Shown in pieces: positions 21,880 through 33,046 of a stretch of 64,000 nucleotides of DNA. Numbering within the stretch: position 1 is the stretch's first letter; each line of letters begins with the position of its first letter. Position numbers and translations under genes: made by a program. The notes under the pieces were generated by a model. It did no database searches and was not told where the DNA came from. It was given only the letters and a program-made list of their open reading frames with translations. Location of the stretch: positions 20,665,202 to 20,729,201 of the forward strand of contig NC_092653.1 in assembly GCF_032118995.1 (NCBI RefSeq). Direction: 5' to 3'. This DNA comes from Asterias amurensis. Its lineage: Eukaryota > Echinodermata > Asteroidea > Forcipulatida > Asteriidae.

Positions 21880-23286
21880 CGCACGCAAATAGTGAACTGA
21901 ACGCTGTAGTAACTAGAGCACTGAAATTGGTGCAAGATAAACCGCTCAGAAAACTCAAAGTCCCGGACATCATTCCTGATATTTCAAAGCAAGAGATCGC
22001 GAAAGAACAAATAGATGATCCATCACTGTTTCGTGTACGCGAATGCGCCTCTGACGAAAATAAGAAACATAAATTTTATGGATCCTACTCAAGATTCTTT
22101 TGGCAAGACAATTTACTGTATCGAGAATTCAAATCACCAAAAGTTCAATTCGGAGACTCATCAAATTGTCGTTCCAATGAAATTCCGTAGCTATGTCATG
22201 AAACTAGCCCATGAAGCAATTAGGAAGGCATCCAAGGCCCACGTAAACACCTGATAAAGTACTTTTTCTGGCCAAGTTGTCAAGCAGACATAACTAGGTA
22301 TTGCCGTTCTTGCGACATATGCCAAAGGAAAATTCCTAAAGGCAAAGTTCCTCTAGGAAGTATGCCTGTCATCGACACTCAGTTTCAGCGCGTCGCGATA
22401 GATATCGTCGGCCCGATACACCCCAAAACCGAAAGCGGAAATCGTTTTATCTAAACACTCGTCGATTACGCCACACGTTATCCGGAAAGCTGTTCCCCTA
22501 CCGAGCATTGAAACTACTAGAGTAGCCGAAGCCATGGGCGATGTATTTCACGCGTAGGTATCCCGAATGAAATATTATCTGATCAAGGTTCACAATTTAC
22601 ATTGTACCTCCAAGCTTGTGAAAGAAATTGCTAGGTTGCTTTCTATCCGACATCTGACAACTATCCCATACCACTCGTCTTGTAACGGTCTCGTCGAGAG
22701 ATTTAACAGTACTCTCAAACTCATGCTCAAGCGTTTGTGCGCGGAAAGACCTTGAGATTGGGATCTATACGTTACCCCTCTTCTATTTGCGTACCGCGAA
22801 ACTCCTCAGTCAAGCTTAGGATTCGCACCGTTTGAATTGTTATACGGTAGGACTGTTCGAGGGCCGATGTCAATACTAAAAGAACTTTGGACAGGGAAAA
22901 CTGCAAACACAGAAATCAAAACCACATATCAGTACGTACTAGATTTGCGCGAACGCTTCGAACAAACTTGTAAGGTGGCTCAAGACACTTACAGAAATCA
23001 GCTGACAAGTATAAGAAATACTACAATGCAAAAGAAGTTTCAACATAGGGGTTCTTGTGTTATTACTTCTGCCGACTGATCACAACAAGCTGCTACTTCA
23101 GTGGAAGGGCCCCTTCCCTGTTATAGCAAAGATAGGTTCAGTAGACTATTGTATAGATTTTGGCTCAGGTAAATCTAAAACATTCCACGCCAATCTCCTG
23201 AAAAAATATCTCAGCAGACCTAAACTGGATGAAAAACAAAGCTCAGTGAAAACCGCTGTCAGTGCAAAAAGCACAAATGAAGTTTA
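21880..23286 (+). pseudogene. Integrase, placed upstream of RT
   Basis: Reads in three frames. Start region: VPDIIPDISKQEIAKEQIDDPSLF (21960). Zinc head: MKLAHEAI near 22200, then YCRSCDICQR near 22300. Catalytic triad: D in VAIDIVGPI (about 22396), D in LSDQGSQFT (about 22575), E in GLVERFNSTLK (about 22690). The C-terminal part has FAYRETPQ-like sequence and, at 23090, LLQWKGPFPVIAKIGSVDYCIDFG, resembling the chromodomain-proximal GPY/F module. Stops occur near 22250, 22455 and 22755. Confidence 0.85.
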
Positions 23287-23459
23287 AAGGTCAGATGAAA
23301 ACCTTCTAGACCGTGTTTGTGTTTGTATCATTGAATGTGAAGTACATGAATCACTCATGGAAACAAAGACTGACAATGAAGATGTCATAACTTTGCCATC
23401 ATTGCAAGCAAAGGAAACAATAGAAGATGTCCAAATTAACAAATTCAACAAGCTAAAAG

Positions 23460-24290
23460 AATGTTGAATAATTACCGAGAAGTGATGACTAACATCCCTG
23501 GTCAAACAAACTTGGCTGAACATGAAATCAAAGTTTCGTCGTCCGATCCGATTCTTAGTAAACCGTACCCGCTGCCTTATGCACTATGCGAAACAATTGA
23601 TAGTTAAGTTCAAGATATGTTACGCATGGGTATTATCGAGTGTTCGGACTCGCCATACACGTCATCAATAGTTAAAAAATGAGATGGAACAAATAGATTC
23701 TGCGTAGATTTCAGAAAACTTAATAAAATCACGGTTTTCGACGCGGAAGCTATTCCTAGCCAAGAACAAATATTTGCGCGCTTAGCCAGCGATCAATATT
23801 TCACCAAACTAGACCTCAGCAAAGGCTATTGGCAAATTCCCGTAGACCCGGCTGCTAGAGAGAAAACTGCGTTCGTTTCACCAAGTGGACTGTATCAGTT
23901 TAGGATGATGCCCTTTAGGCTTGTGAACGCGCCGGCGACATTCAGTCAATGATGAGATTGATGGATCTAGCTTATGTAGATAATTACATAGATGACATTC
24001 TCGTTCACACACCGACATGGGAAATGCACATGAAGATATTGTCCAACCTTCTGCGCAAACTCAGAGAAGCAAATTTGACAGCGAAACCAAGTTAATGTGT
24101 TGTTGGTATGCAGAAAGTTGAATTTTTGGAACATATTGTTGGCCAAGGCAAGTTTGCACCTCAACCGGACAAAATGCTGAAGATCAAAATTGCTCCGGTG
24201 CCCAAGAAGCAACTCCGGTCATTTTTAGGCCTTTCCGGGTACTATCGAAAATTCATCCCGAACTATGCGTCAATAGCAACGCCAGTCACA
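23460..24290 (+). pseudogene. Reverse transcriptase of the Gmr1-like element
   Basis: The pre-RT block MTNIPGQTNLAEHEIKV (23485) is followed by SKPYPLPYA, MLRMGIIECSDSPY, FCVDFRKLNKIT, YFTKLDLSKGYWQIPVD (23800) and FVSPSGLYQFRMMPF. The active site is YIDDILVH (about 23985), with both aspartates kept. Connection: SFLGLSGYYRKFIPNYASIATPVT (24220-24290). Several in-frame stops are present (for example near 23605 and 23680). Confidence 0.88.
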
Positions 24291-24291
24291 T

Positions 24292-25010
24292 TAGCCTTGC
24301 TCAAGGCAGTCGAATTATTCACTCCGAAAAAAGACCGCCGCTGTATAAAAACCCAGCCGTATCCACTGTGCGTAAAACCCAGCCGTATTCACTGTGCGTA
24401 ACATCGCACGACACGATGCCCTCGTACACTATCCGCATGCGGAGGCCGTCAGGCCGACAGCCTTGTAGGATCTGTGTTGAAGCCACTGACCTCATTACTA
24501 TAATAAGCGAAGAGTTCCCACGGTCAGCTCATTACCATAATGCCCGCGAAAGACGAGACATGTTTACCTCAACCACCACCACGGACGCATGATAGGGTCC
24601 AAAGGTCGTGATAAGGGAAGTGCGTGATTGGACGTCAAAATGAATAATTCATTTGCCTCACATCCTGTGTTGTCTGATAGGTCTGACGAACGATATACAT
24701 ATTCATGAGCTGCATACTAGCATATCCTCGAGCCCCCCCCAATTTCGTCCACTATTGGAATTTTTTCAATACAACACATTAAAACGGGAAGATACAGATC
24801 CGACAAGGCTGTCGGCCTGACGGCCTCCGCATGCGGTTAGTGGTGTACGAGTGCGATGACTTGTGTGAACAGTATTCGTGCGATGTGACAGTTGTGTATA
24901 CGGGTGGGTCATTCGGTGTGATCGCACACACCATGCACAGAGTATACGGCGGGTGGGTTTACAGCTGCGTCTTTTCGGAGCGAATAATGCGACTGCCTTG
25001 AGCAAGGCTA
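24292..25010. mobile_element. Inverted-repeat element with perfect 9-bp target duplication
   Basis: CAGTCACAT occurs at 24283-24291 and 25011-25019. The 719 bp between begin TAGCCTTGCTCAAGGCAGTC and end with its exact complement. Similarity of the arms continues for about 200 bp (including GCATGCGGAGGCCGTCAGGC on both sides). No transposase is seen. Long TIRs and a 9-bp duplication fit Mutator-like elements, with Merlin as an alternative. Removal of element plus one duplication restores the retroelement RT-RNase H junction. Confidence 0.88.
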
Positions 25011-25510
25011 CAGTCACATCGAAAACGCAAGCGAATGAACCCAATAGTATTGTATTCAACGAAGCCGAGCAAAGCGCGTTTGACAAGTTGAAATGTTCTC
25101 TAGACAAAGAGCCAATTTTGCGTCTTCCTGACTGTAGCAAGCATTTGTCCTGCGTTTCGGACGCATGCGACACGGAATAAGTTAGCGAGGTTTTCCCGTA
25201 GCGTACGCGAGCAGAAAGTTGTTAGACCGCGAAAAGGTATATTCCATAATGGAAAAGGAATGTTTAGCACTAGTGTGGAGCGTAAACAAATTTCAATGCT
25301 ACTTGTATGGAAAGCCGTTTGTGTTAGAAACGGATCACCATCCACTTCAGTACATGCAGAAACTAAAGTAGCTAACCCAAGAATTATGTGCTGGGCGTTC
25401 ACACTGCAACCGTATAGAATTAGAATCGAAGCCATTAAAGGATTCGACAATGTAGGCCCGGACTATATTCCTAAGCCGGAAGTAAAATTCGGTTGGAGTA
25501 GGTAAGAAAA
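25011..25510 (+). pseudogene. RNase H of the Gmr1-like element, interrupted
   Basis: After the insertion the frame resumes with NSIVFNEAEQSAFDKLKCSLDKEPILRLPDC (25045-25135) and a degraded SDACDTE where the catalytic aspartate block is expected. Shifted frames then give IMEKECLALVWSVNKFQCYLYGKPFVLETDHHPLQYM (25250-25360) and the tail IRIEAIKGFDNVGPDYI. The LTR starts 34 bases further on. Confidence 0.82.
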
Positions 25511-25543
25511 TGGCGAGCACTTTTTCCATAGATGGGAGATAAA

Positions 25544-26429
25544 TGTCAAAGTGTTTCCATTTTGTGGAACTTTGTAAGTTGTTTAGTTTTGGTCGCGCGA
25601 GATTCTTTAGTCATTTCAGTTCGTGGATACATGTAGTTGGTCAAGCATCCCATGGTCCGTTTTAAGTTGTATTGTGTCATGCGTAGTAAAAAGTTTGTTT
25701 ATTGTTCTGGGGTCGAGGTTCAGAGAATTCCTTATTTGGTCATGATATTTGGTTCTGGTATTGTGATTGGGCACATTATGAACATGGTTGTTGGATGTAG
25801 GTGTGGCAATCGTGGGAAGGTTTCGTGGGTAGGGATATGATGACTCCGACCGAGCAGGATCGCATGTAACAGGAGAGATAGATCGAGTGAGTGAGAGTGG
25901 GTCGACTGTAACCATCCGGCGAGTGGGTTCAGCCCTCGCAGGTTATAGGGCAGACTCCACTGTATTAAGAGTTTCCGTGAGACAGAAAGTCCACTGCGAA
26001 ATTTTGTGATTTTGGAAAGTCTTCAGTGACCGAATTTCCACCGGCGCCCACAGCCTGGAACCGTGCCCTCCTACACCGAGAATATCATGACCACCCACGC
26101 ATGACGCCCAAACCTTGATAGTGATGAAGAGTCCAGTCAACCAACGACCGACTTCATGGGGCTAGGCCCAAGGCCATATACTTGAACGACGGATTGTCGA
26201 AGTCTCCGAGCAGGCAAGAGACGAGAGTCGTGGCGTCCAGAGCAACCGAAAAACACAGGTTTTATTTCAGATTTATTTTGTTGTAGTTTTAATGTAAACC
26301 AGTCAAAGACGTGCTCTGAATTGATTGATTTTAATTTAGTGGACGAACCCTCGGGTTCAATCTAAAATATTGTAAATAAATTGTACTTGAGGTCGAAAGC
26401 AGAACCTCCGAGTTGAAGGTTAACAAGAC
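25544..26429 (+). repeat. 3' LTR of the Gmr1-like element
   Basis: This repeat of about 886 bp begins TGTCAAAGTGTTTCC and ends GAAGGTTAACAAGAC. It contains an AATAAA-like tail (GTAAATAAATTG) near 26370. A short purine-rich stretch (ATGGGAGATAAA) precedes it and may be the polypurine tract. Confidence 0.75.
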
Positions 26430-26645
26430 ATAGAAAGTTGTGATTTGTATTGTTTCAACCAAGGCTTGAAAGAAGCACTTAAGTCTATTTACAAAGAAAG
26501 TTGTATATTTGAATTGATGTAAGTGATTGATTGGTTTCCTCAACCAGCCAGGGCGTAAGAAAATACCCCTTGAGGTTGCAACACAACAAACTGTACTATA
26601 GTTTCGGTAAATTTCTGTAAATATTAATTCCCCTTATATTATTAA

Positions 26646-27007
26646 AGGCAGTGGACACTATTGGTAATTACTCAAAAAAATTATTCGCATAAAACCTTTC
26701 TTGGTGACAAGTAATGGGGAGAGGTTGGTGAAACCGCTCCCTCTGAAGTGCCATAGTTATGGAGAAAGAAGTAATTTTCCACGAATTTGATTTTGAGACC
26801 TCAAGTTTAGAACTTGAGGTCTCAAAATCAACCATCTAAACGCACACAACTTTGTGTGACAAGGGTGTTTTCTTCTTTCATTATTATCTCGCAACTTTGA
26901 TGACCGATTGAGCTCAAATTTTCACAGGTTTGTTATTTTATGCATATGTTGAGATACACCAACTGTGAAGGCTAGTCTTTGACAATTACCAATAGTGTCC
27001 ACTGCCT
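26646..27007. mobile_element. MITE, TIR AGGCAGTGGACACTATTGGT, TTAA target
   Basis: The ends are AGGCAGTGGACACTATTGGT and its complement, flanked by TTAA at 26642-26645 and 27008-27011; 362 bp. A central inverted repeat (GAGACCTCAAGTT / AACTTGAGGTCTC) is present. Related, diverged pieces lie at 33770-33955, 58500-58746 plus 59342-59357, and 63050-63200. Confidence 0.85.
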
Positions 27008-27602
27008 TTAAAGAGCTTTGTTTGTTTCAAGTATAAGAATTGTGTTCATCACTGTCAATTTATTTGCAATCACTTGATGCGTATGTCACGATATTACCTT
27101 TTTGTAAATCGATGTGACACTGTGTCACTTCCAAGCTGAGCATACATACTTCTAAAATGATCAGAATGTCATGCTTGGGAATACTTTATGTTAGGTCGTC
27201 CAACTGTTGGCTTGGTCATCTGAGCGAGTTTCACTGTTTTGCCACCATTAGTCGATCGGAAATGCACTCGTACGACAGCAGGGATTTAGCAGCAGTCTGA
27301 GATACCATGAGACCAACAGTTCGTTCCCTTTTGTTGCTATCAGTTCCAGAGTGTATTATCTCCCATTCATAAATACCCCAGACAGTTTCTCTACTCCTAT
27401 TGGTGGAGAGCGCGTCACGTGGGGGTGTTTAAACGGTTGATAATGACCAGTGTTTATAACCGGCTGGCTTCCACGTGTCAGGCGCGCCAGATTTTCATGC
27501 GGATTGCAATTCATAGCTATTAGTAACAGCATGTAATCTTCTTCTCAGCGCGCGCACGTAAACTGTCGTGTAAGAACTCGTCGCTACCCTTGTATTCCCT
27601 TA

Positions 27603-27941
27603 TTTAACAAATCTAGATCTGCCTTGTCCAAGCCAGTGAAGTTCTGTCAGAGCTACAATATCAAGATTGTAAGAATTGCATTCTTCTGTCAGTACATCGA
27701 TCTTTCCTGGAGCGTTTAATCCTTGGACATTCCAGTTTCCAATCCTGAGCTTGTCTTTTGTGATGTTTATTGCACTTGTTCCCTTTGGGTTGTATCTAAT
27801 CTTCCTCCCTCTCGTCTGGTTGGTGGCTTCCCTGGAAGGGCTTTCACCGCCATCCTTCATACTGACTGGTCTAGTCGGAGGTGGCTTTTCGGTACCTGAT
27901 TTTAATAGTAGTTTCTCGTTTGTCAGGTTTCGTAGTGACAT
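27603..27941 (-). pseudogene. RTE-like LINE N-terminus with start of the endonuclease
   Basis: The minus strand opens with MSLRNLTNEKLL, a polar leader, then the EEP start LRIGNWNVQGLNAPGKID, VLTEECNSYNLDIVALTELHW, and stops abruptly after LGQGRSRFVK. Non-LTR elements are usually cut at the 5' end, so an isolated N-terminus suggests a later interruption. The next part of the same domain, by order, begins at 20490 on the same strand. Confidence 0.75.
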
Positions 27942-27949
27942 TTTTTTTT

Positions 27950-29480
27950 ATACAAACACAGTATGTCTAGTTTTAAAATATATTTACGCAATTTTAACAC
28001 CTTTAAATTGTTCTGTGTGACCCTATTTGACCTTTGCTTCCAATTCAAATCGCAAATATGGTTTCAGATACATGTACAAAAATGTGAAACGTGGTATCCC
28101 ATGGGCAATTCTAGAAATGTTGTATAAAGGGTGACCTGTCAAAACAGGAAGTTGAAGTTTCATAATATGACAAAGCTAATTACTGTCCACAAACTAGTTT
28201 CAAGTTTCTTTCCTAAAAGTGCCCATGCTATGACCAAGAAGCGTTCGATCAAGAAAGCCTTGAATTTGGCTTTTCTTCTTTTGACATAATGTCGACATTC
28301 ATCTTTCTTTGGGGTCAGGACACTGGAGCCGCATAAAAATGGTGCACCAGGAAAGCGATTTACCTAACCGATTACATAACACTAAACGGGACACTGACAG
28401 AGCACCTGTGATCTGACAAATAAACAACAGTGCGATTAACCATAATCGAGGGACGTTTGGAATGCAACGTGTGTGAACGTGTAAATGTTTTAGGACAGCC
28501 CAAAATTAATACGGTTGTTAGTTTTCGGTTCTTGTGTGAAAATTATGGTTGTTAGTGTCGGCTCTCGTGTAAAAGGGGCTTATTAGTGCAACAGTAACTT
28601 CTGACTTTGGCCTCCAGTGTAAATTGTTTGGTTCCAAGGCATCACTTTCTAAAAAGAATTATGTGGATAGTCATTGCTCAAAATTGACCAAGCTGTGTAC
28701 CATACACGTGTATAGACTGTATCTAATGTTGCTATGAAAGTGGCCATTGTAGGGCAAACGGAGTGCATGTCTAAACGCATACATCAATGTATGTAAACTA
28801 ACCACCATCATTTTGGGCTGTCTCAAAGGTTGCATGCGATATCATGATCAAATGTACACACATTCACATGCGCGCAGCCACAGCGATCTCGGTTTCATTT
28901 CTATAGCATCACACGCACACCATCACAGACGGCATGTTGTGGACAGGTACACATGTATTTGAAAGGCACTGTCATATTGGATACTGTACTGTGTGTACAT
29001 GTATGGTTGCACTGTCATATTCAATACTGTATATTGTGTGTATGGTTGCACTTAAACGGTTGGGCTATAGATTCTAGGTCATCAAGGCAAGGTTTGAACT
29101 ATAACAGTGATGATCGTAAAGAGTATATAGTTATTAACTACATGTAGGCTACTTTATTTCATAGTAACTTTACATCGGTGAATTAATTAGCCTGATAGGT
29201 TTCTGAATCGATACATAAGACAGAAAGCTTCTCATCTTTGAAAAATAACATACCATTAAATACAGGCCATTTTTCCCGCCCTAAATATTACTGTAATTAA
29301 ACGGGATACATCAATTTATTTGCATATATAACTCAAGCTATAATGACATAAAATTAGTGCAATTAAGGTGGTGCGGAGAGAAACTTAACAATCACCTGTA
29401 AGAAGCTTGTTTTGCTGCAGTAAACAAATTGTACTGACAATTGATTGACCAACATGGGGCAAAAAAAAAAATTTACACAT
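27950..29480. other. Unannotated stretch
   Basis: No conserved frame is visible. It contains AT-rich sequence and a local duplicate of CACTGTCATATTG(G/C)ATACTGTA(CT)...GTGTGTATGGTTGCACT near 28960-29055. Confidence 0.4.
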
Positions 29481-29482
29481 TA

Positions 29483-29754
29483 GGGCCCAATTTCATAGCG
29501 CTGCTTAACGGTAAGCAAATTTGCGTGCTTACTGTAGCAGAAAAATTTGCTTAAGCCTTAGCGTATTTCACAGGTTGGGCGGCCATATTGCGTGTTTACC
29601 GTGGATTTGCATTGCGACGTGATTTATTTTCATGCAGTAAGCACCGGAACCTTCTAGCATGCCTTTTCGTGTGTTACGGTCAGCAGCGCTATGAAATGGA
29701 AATCGCACAGTAAGCAAAAAATCGGCCACTTAGCAGCGCTATATAATTGGGCCC
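29483..29754. mobile_element. MITE, TIR GGGCCCAATTTCATAGCGCT
   Basis: It begins GGGCCCAATTTCATAGCGCT and ends with AGCGCTATATAATTGGGCCC. Internal AGCAGCGCTATGAAA and GCAAATTTGC motifs are repeated. A second copy is at 32254-32530. No coding sequence is present. Confidence 0.85.
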
Positions 29755-29920
29755 AGATATGCACTTGCTCTTTGTTACTTTCTGCTCTAAGTCAATTTTA
29801 CTGTATCCCCCATTCTTTAATTTCACCTTCCATATACAATCTTATGGACATTAGTTTTAAGAAGGTTTTCAGTCATTGCAACACACAAAATGAAAGGCAA
29901 GTCCAGGGTTCTACTCTTTA

Positions 29921-30301
29921 AAGGGTTTGCATGGGTACATTTTGTACGACACATAGTCCACAGATGTACTTTAACAGTTTGTAGATAAAGATGGTAGAAA
30001 GCTTCCCTCAACATATTACTTGCTGAGGTTTGTGGTTTTTGAGAAATGAGTAAAATTGTGTTAGCATGTGCAACATGTTTACCAGAACTGCAGTATTGAA
30101 TACCATTACCGGTACATGTACATGTACACGTAAAAATGTTGCACATACTCTAATGATTTCCCAAAGATGAAAATTATTTTTGTGACATTATTTCACTTAT
30201 TTCTCAGAAGCTACAGCACCTCAGCACTTTCTACTATCATTATCGTCAAACCATGTAAGTTTAATCTGTGAACATCGTGTACAAAAATTACCCAAACCCT
30301 T
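29921..30301. mobile_element. Foldback MITE, family A (AAGGGTTTG ends)
   Basis: The left arm contains CACAGATGTACTTTAACAG, AGCTTCCCTCAAC and TGAGAAATGAGTAAAA. The right arm is its complement (TCACTTATTTCTCAGAAGC, TACAGCACCTCAGC, TCTGTGAACAT) and ends CCCAAACCCTT. Further copies are at 34640-35126, 35127-35545 and 51102-51340. Confidence 0.8.
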
Positions 30302-30309
30302 GTTGAAGC

Positions 30310-32030
30310 AGAAGCAACCGAGTTGGTGACCCCTTGGCTAGCTGCCATTTTCTAGGCCTAGACATCAACAGCAAACCAGATTTTGTGTTGTTTACCATGT
30401 TTACCAGCATTAAACTGAGCCAAGTAAGTAGTTTATCACTAAAATTTCAAAAGAAACCCATCTCCATTTTCATTTTGTGACTGAATTCTGTCACACTAAC
30501 ACCAACATGATAGAGTACAATTTAGTATAGGTGGTTTCAAAACCATCAAATTCAGAGAGCCAGATTGCATCAATTTACTGTAATGCAACTTTAAGGCTTT
30601 TGCCTCGATAAGTCTATCAATTATTTGAACAACTCGCGCCGAAATCTCCATTTTGGAATTAGCAAGTGATATTATGATGCTCCTGATAAAGTACACTTTT
30701 AACATTCCTAAATTGCGATGTTTCTTTTTAACCATTACCGCGTTCCACTTGATATGTTGTATGGTTTCGTCTGCACATAAAGTTCATGAATGATGATGTT
30801 AAAAAAAGGGCCGACTATTAGCTCAAGATGCAAGCCTTGATTTGATTATACTGGCCAGTTGAAATACTGGCTGCTTCATATTAAATGTCCTTTAGAGGAA
30901 TATAGAGAATATTTATGCTATATAATCCTCTCCTAGAGCAAATGACAACACCAATTTTTGCATCAATCATACATGTATATTGTTGGTGAACGGTTCCTCT
31001 CAAACTGTATTGCAGGTATTGAGGAAAATTTTGTTTCCCCTTGTTTAGATGAATTTAGATGTCTGAAATTAGTATCTTTACTTGGGTAGCTTTACAACCA
31101 TCTACATGGCTCTTGAGAATAAAAGAAAAACGTAGTATTTGTGCTTTAAGAAAATGCTCTTCTTTTTATTTGATAAGGTTTTTGTTATTGAAGATTTGTT
31201 TGTACCTACATGTTATTTTAATTGTTTCCATAACCCACTACATATTTTCAAACACATCATTACCAAGGTCTAAAGCTTAGCATCTGAAATCTATATGGAT
31301 TGATGAGCAGTTCACGACAGACTTCTTTTTCATAGATAATATTAGTTGAAAATCTAAGGAGATCTTTAACACTCAATAAAATTATCTATACCAACACAAA
31401 ACATAGAAGAAAATCATTTAAGAGAATGAACAAAGCACGGCTAAACAAACACTGACAGCAATATTAAACACAAAGTTTGGTATGTTTCACACTGGATGAA
31501 ATAAAATCTACACTTAATTACTGTGTTATTTGTGAAGTGTATGAAAAGACAATAGCTGAAATCAGCATATAACTCCACAGCCTCATATATGAACACACTT
31601 AAATCATTCTACATTTTACATTGTGTGGCTGACCATTGACATTCCTACTGTGTGCAAGCAGTACTGAAGTTTGTGTACAACTCCACTACATCAGTCTAAA
31701 CTGTACATTAAAAAATAACTTAACAGTATGAAAATTATTTAAATTTTACAATTTTGTTTAAATATTCAAGTCTTACATGTATAAGCTTATTTAGGATGAG
31801 GTTTAGTATGAAACCATACTGATTTGAATAACACATCTAAGTATATCAAAAGTTTACTTTTACGTGTACTTTTACCGTCACACATCCTGTGGGTATGGGA
31901 TACTGTAACATACAAATTTAACAACTGCAGACTAACAACAAACACTGCACTCTGCAAAGCCTCCAAATGTAAATGGCTATTTTCATTTCAACAAACTTTA
32001 TCTTTAGCCATCTTGCTTTTCTTCCTTCAA
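30310..32030. other. Unannotated stretch
   Basis: AT-rich sequence in which I recognise no genes or known repeats. Confidence 0.4.
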
Positions 32031-32040
32031 ATAAAAACAA

Positions 32041-32190
32041 TATATATATATACATATATATATATAGAACGCTAGATAGCTCAGTTGGTAGAGCGCTGGG
32101 TACATTTTTAAATGATTTAGGATTGAACAAAGAAAAATTTACTAGGGCGGGATTTGAACCAACGACCTCCGGTTTAACGTGTAATATATA
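32041..32190. mobile_element. Rearranged tRNA-derived SINE next to a TA microsatellite
   Basis: After (TA)n at 32041-32066, the plus strand reads GCTAGATAGCTCAGTTGG-TAGAGCGC (32071 on), with a good A box. From 32175 leftward the minus strand reads GGAGGTCGTTGGTTCAAATC, with a B box, followed by CTAGTAAATTTTTCTTTGTT. The two halves of one tRNA-like promoter therefore face each other on opposite strands. Confidence 0.75.
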
Positions 32191-32253
32191 TATTTAATAG
32201 TTAAGACTTCTGGATAATAAATGAGAACTAAATTATTGTTACTGAGCAGACTA

Positions 32254-32530
32254 GGGCCCAATTTCATAGCGCTGCTTAACGGTATAAGCAAATTTGCATG
32301 CTTATTGTAGCAGAAAAATTTGCTTAAGCCTTAGCGTATTTCACAAGTTAGCAGAAAAATTGGGCGGCCAGATTGTGTGTGATTTGCATTGTGACATCAT
32401 TTATTTTCGTGCGATAAGCACCAGAAGGTTAGCATGCCTTTTCGTGTGCTTACGGTTAGCAGCGCTATGAAATAAAAATTGCACAGTAAGCACAAAAACC
32501 GCCGCTAAGCAGCGCTATGAAATTTGGCCC
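32254..32530. mobile_element. MITE, second copy of the GGGCCCAATTTCATAGCGCT family
   Basis: Same ends and internal motifs as 29483-29754, with a degraded right end (AATTTGGCCC). Confidence 0.85.
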
Positions 32531-32771
32531 TGATCCCAGACCTTAAATTTTATACATTTTTTTTGTATTCATGTTCATGGTTAGGTATACCACATTTAAA
32601 ACAGAGACCTATAACAAAATGGCATTGGGGTACCCTGCTGTGGATTGCAATAGGCAGAGGTCTTAAGACCAATTAGTTCTAGCCAACTGTCTGCCTTATA
32701 TTAGACATTGAGACAGTGAAAGGTATAAACAAAGATCAAACATTAGTCTACCAGCCTGCAGTCAGTTAAAC

Positions 32772-33046
32772 CAGGCATGCAACTGCCCGTTGAAAAAAAA
32801 GAGGAAAATTTTCAAAGGCACAATGCAAGTGCGGAGCGAGGCAGCCGAAACGCCACGGGACACGATACCCACAATGGTACCTAGAAAATGTTGAGGTTTA
32901 TTCTGCTCTTAGGTGCATTGTTAGCATGTACTAGGCTTATTTTACATGATTGTAGTTGTACACTGTTGTTGCCAGGCATATATTAGGCTAAAAACTAATA
33001 ATCTGAAAACGCGGAATTCCACGAACGCGGAAGAGTTGCATGCCTG
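32772..33046. mobile_element. Short TIR element, CAGGCATGCAACT, 6-bp duplication
   Basis: TIRs of 13 bp (CAGGCATGCAACT and complement) are flanked by TTAAAC at 32766-32771 and 33047-33052. The 275-bp interior shares AGAGGAAA, ACAATGGTACC, GTGCATTGTTAGCATGTA and GCGGAATTCC with the 1171-bp relative at 41474-42644, so it is a deletion derivative. Confidence 0.88.

Larger units (their letters stand above)
20496..26429 (+). mobile_element. Gmr1-like LTR retrotransposon (integrase before RT), decayed
   Basis: This plus-strand element is bounded by LTRs that begin TGTCA(G/A)AGTGTTTCC (20496 and 25544). The domain order read from the sequence is Gag, protease, integrase, RT, RNase H. That order is unusual for the Ty3/gypsy group and defines the Gmr1 lineage of deuterostomes. 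Stops and frameshifts break most domains. The RNase H region is split by an inverted-repeat insertion (24292-25010). It lies between two pieces of a minus-strand RTE-like LINE. Confidence 0.85.

Noticed and set aside
32071..32101. tRNA gene
   Set aside because: Only the 5' half is present on this strand; acceptor stem and B box do not follow.
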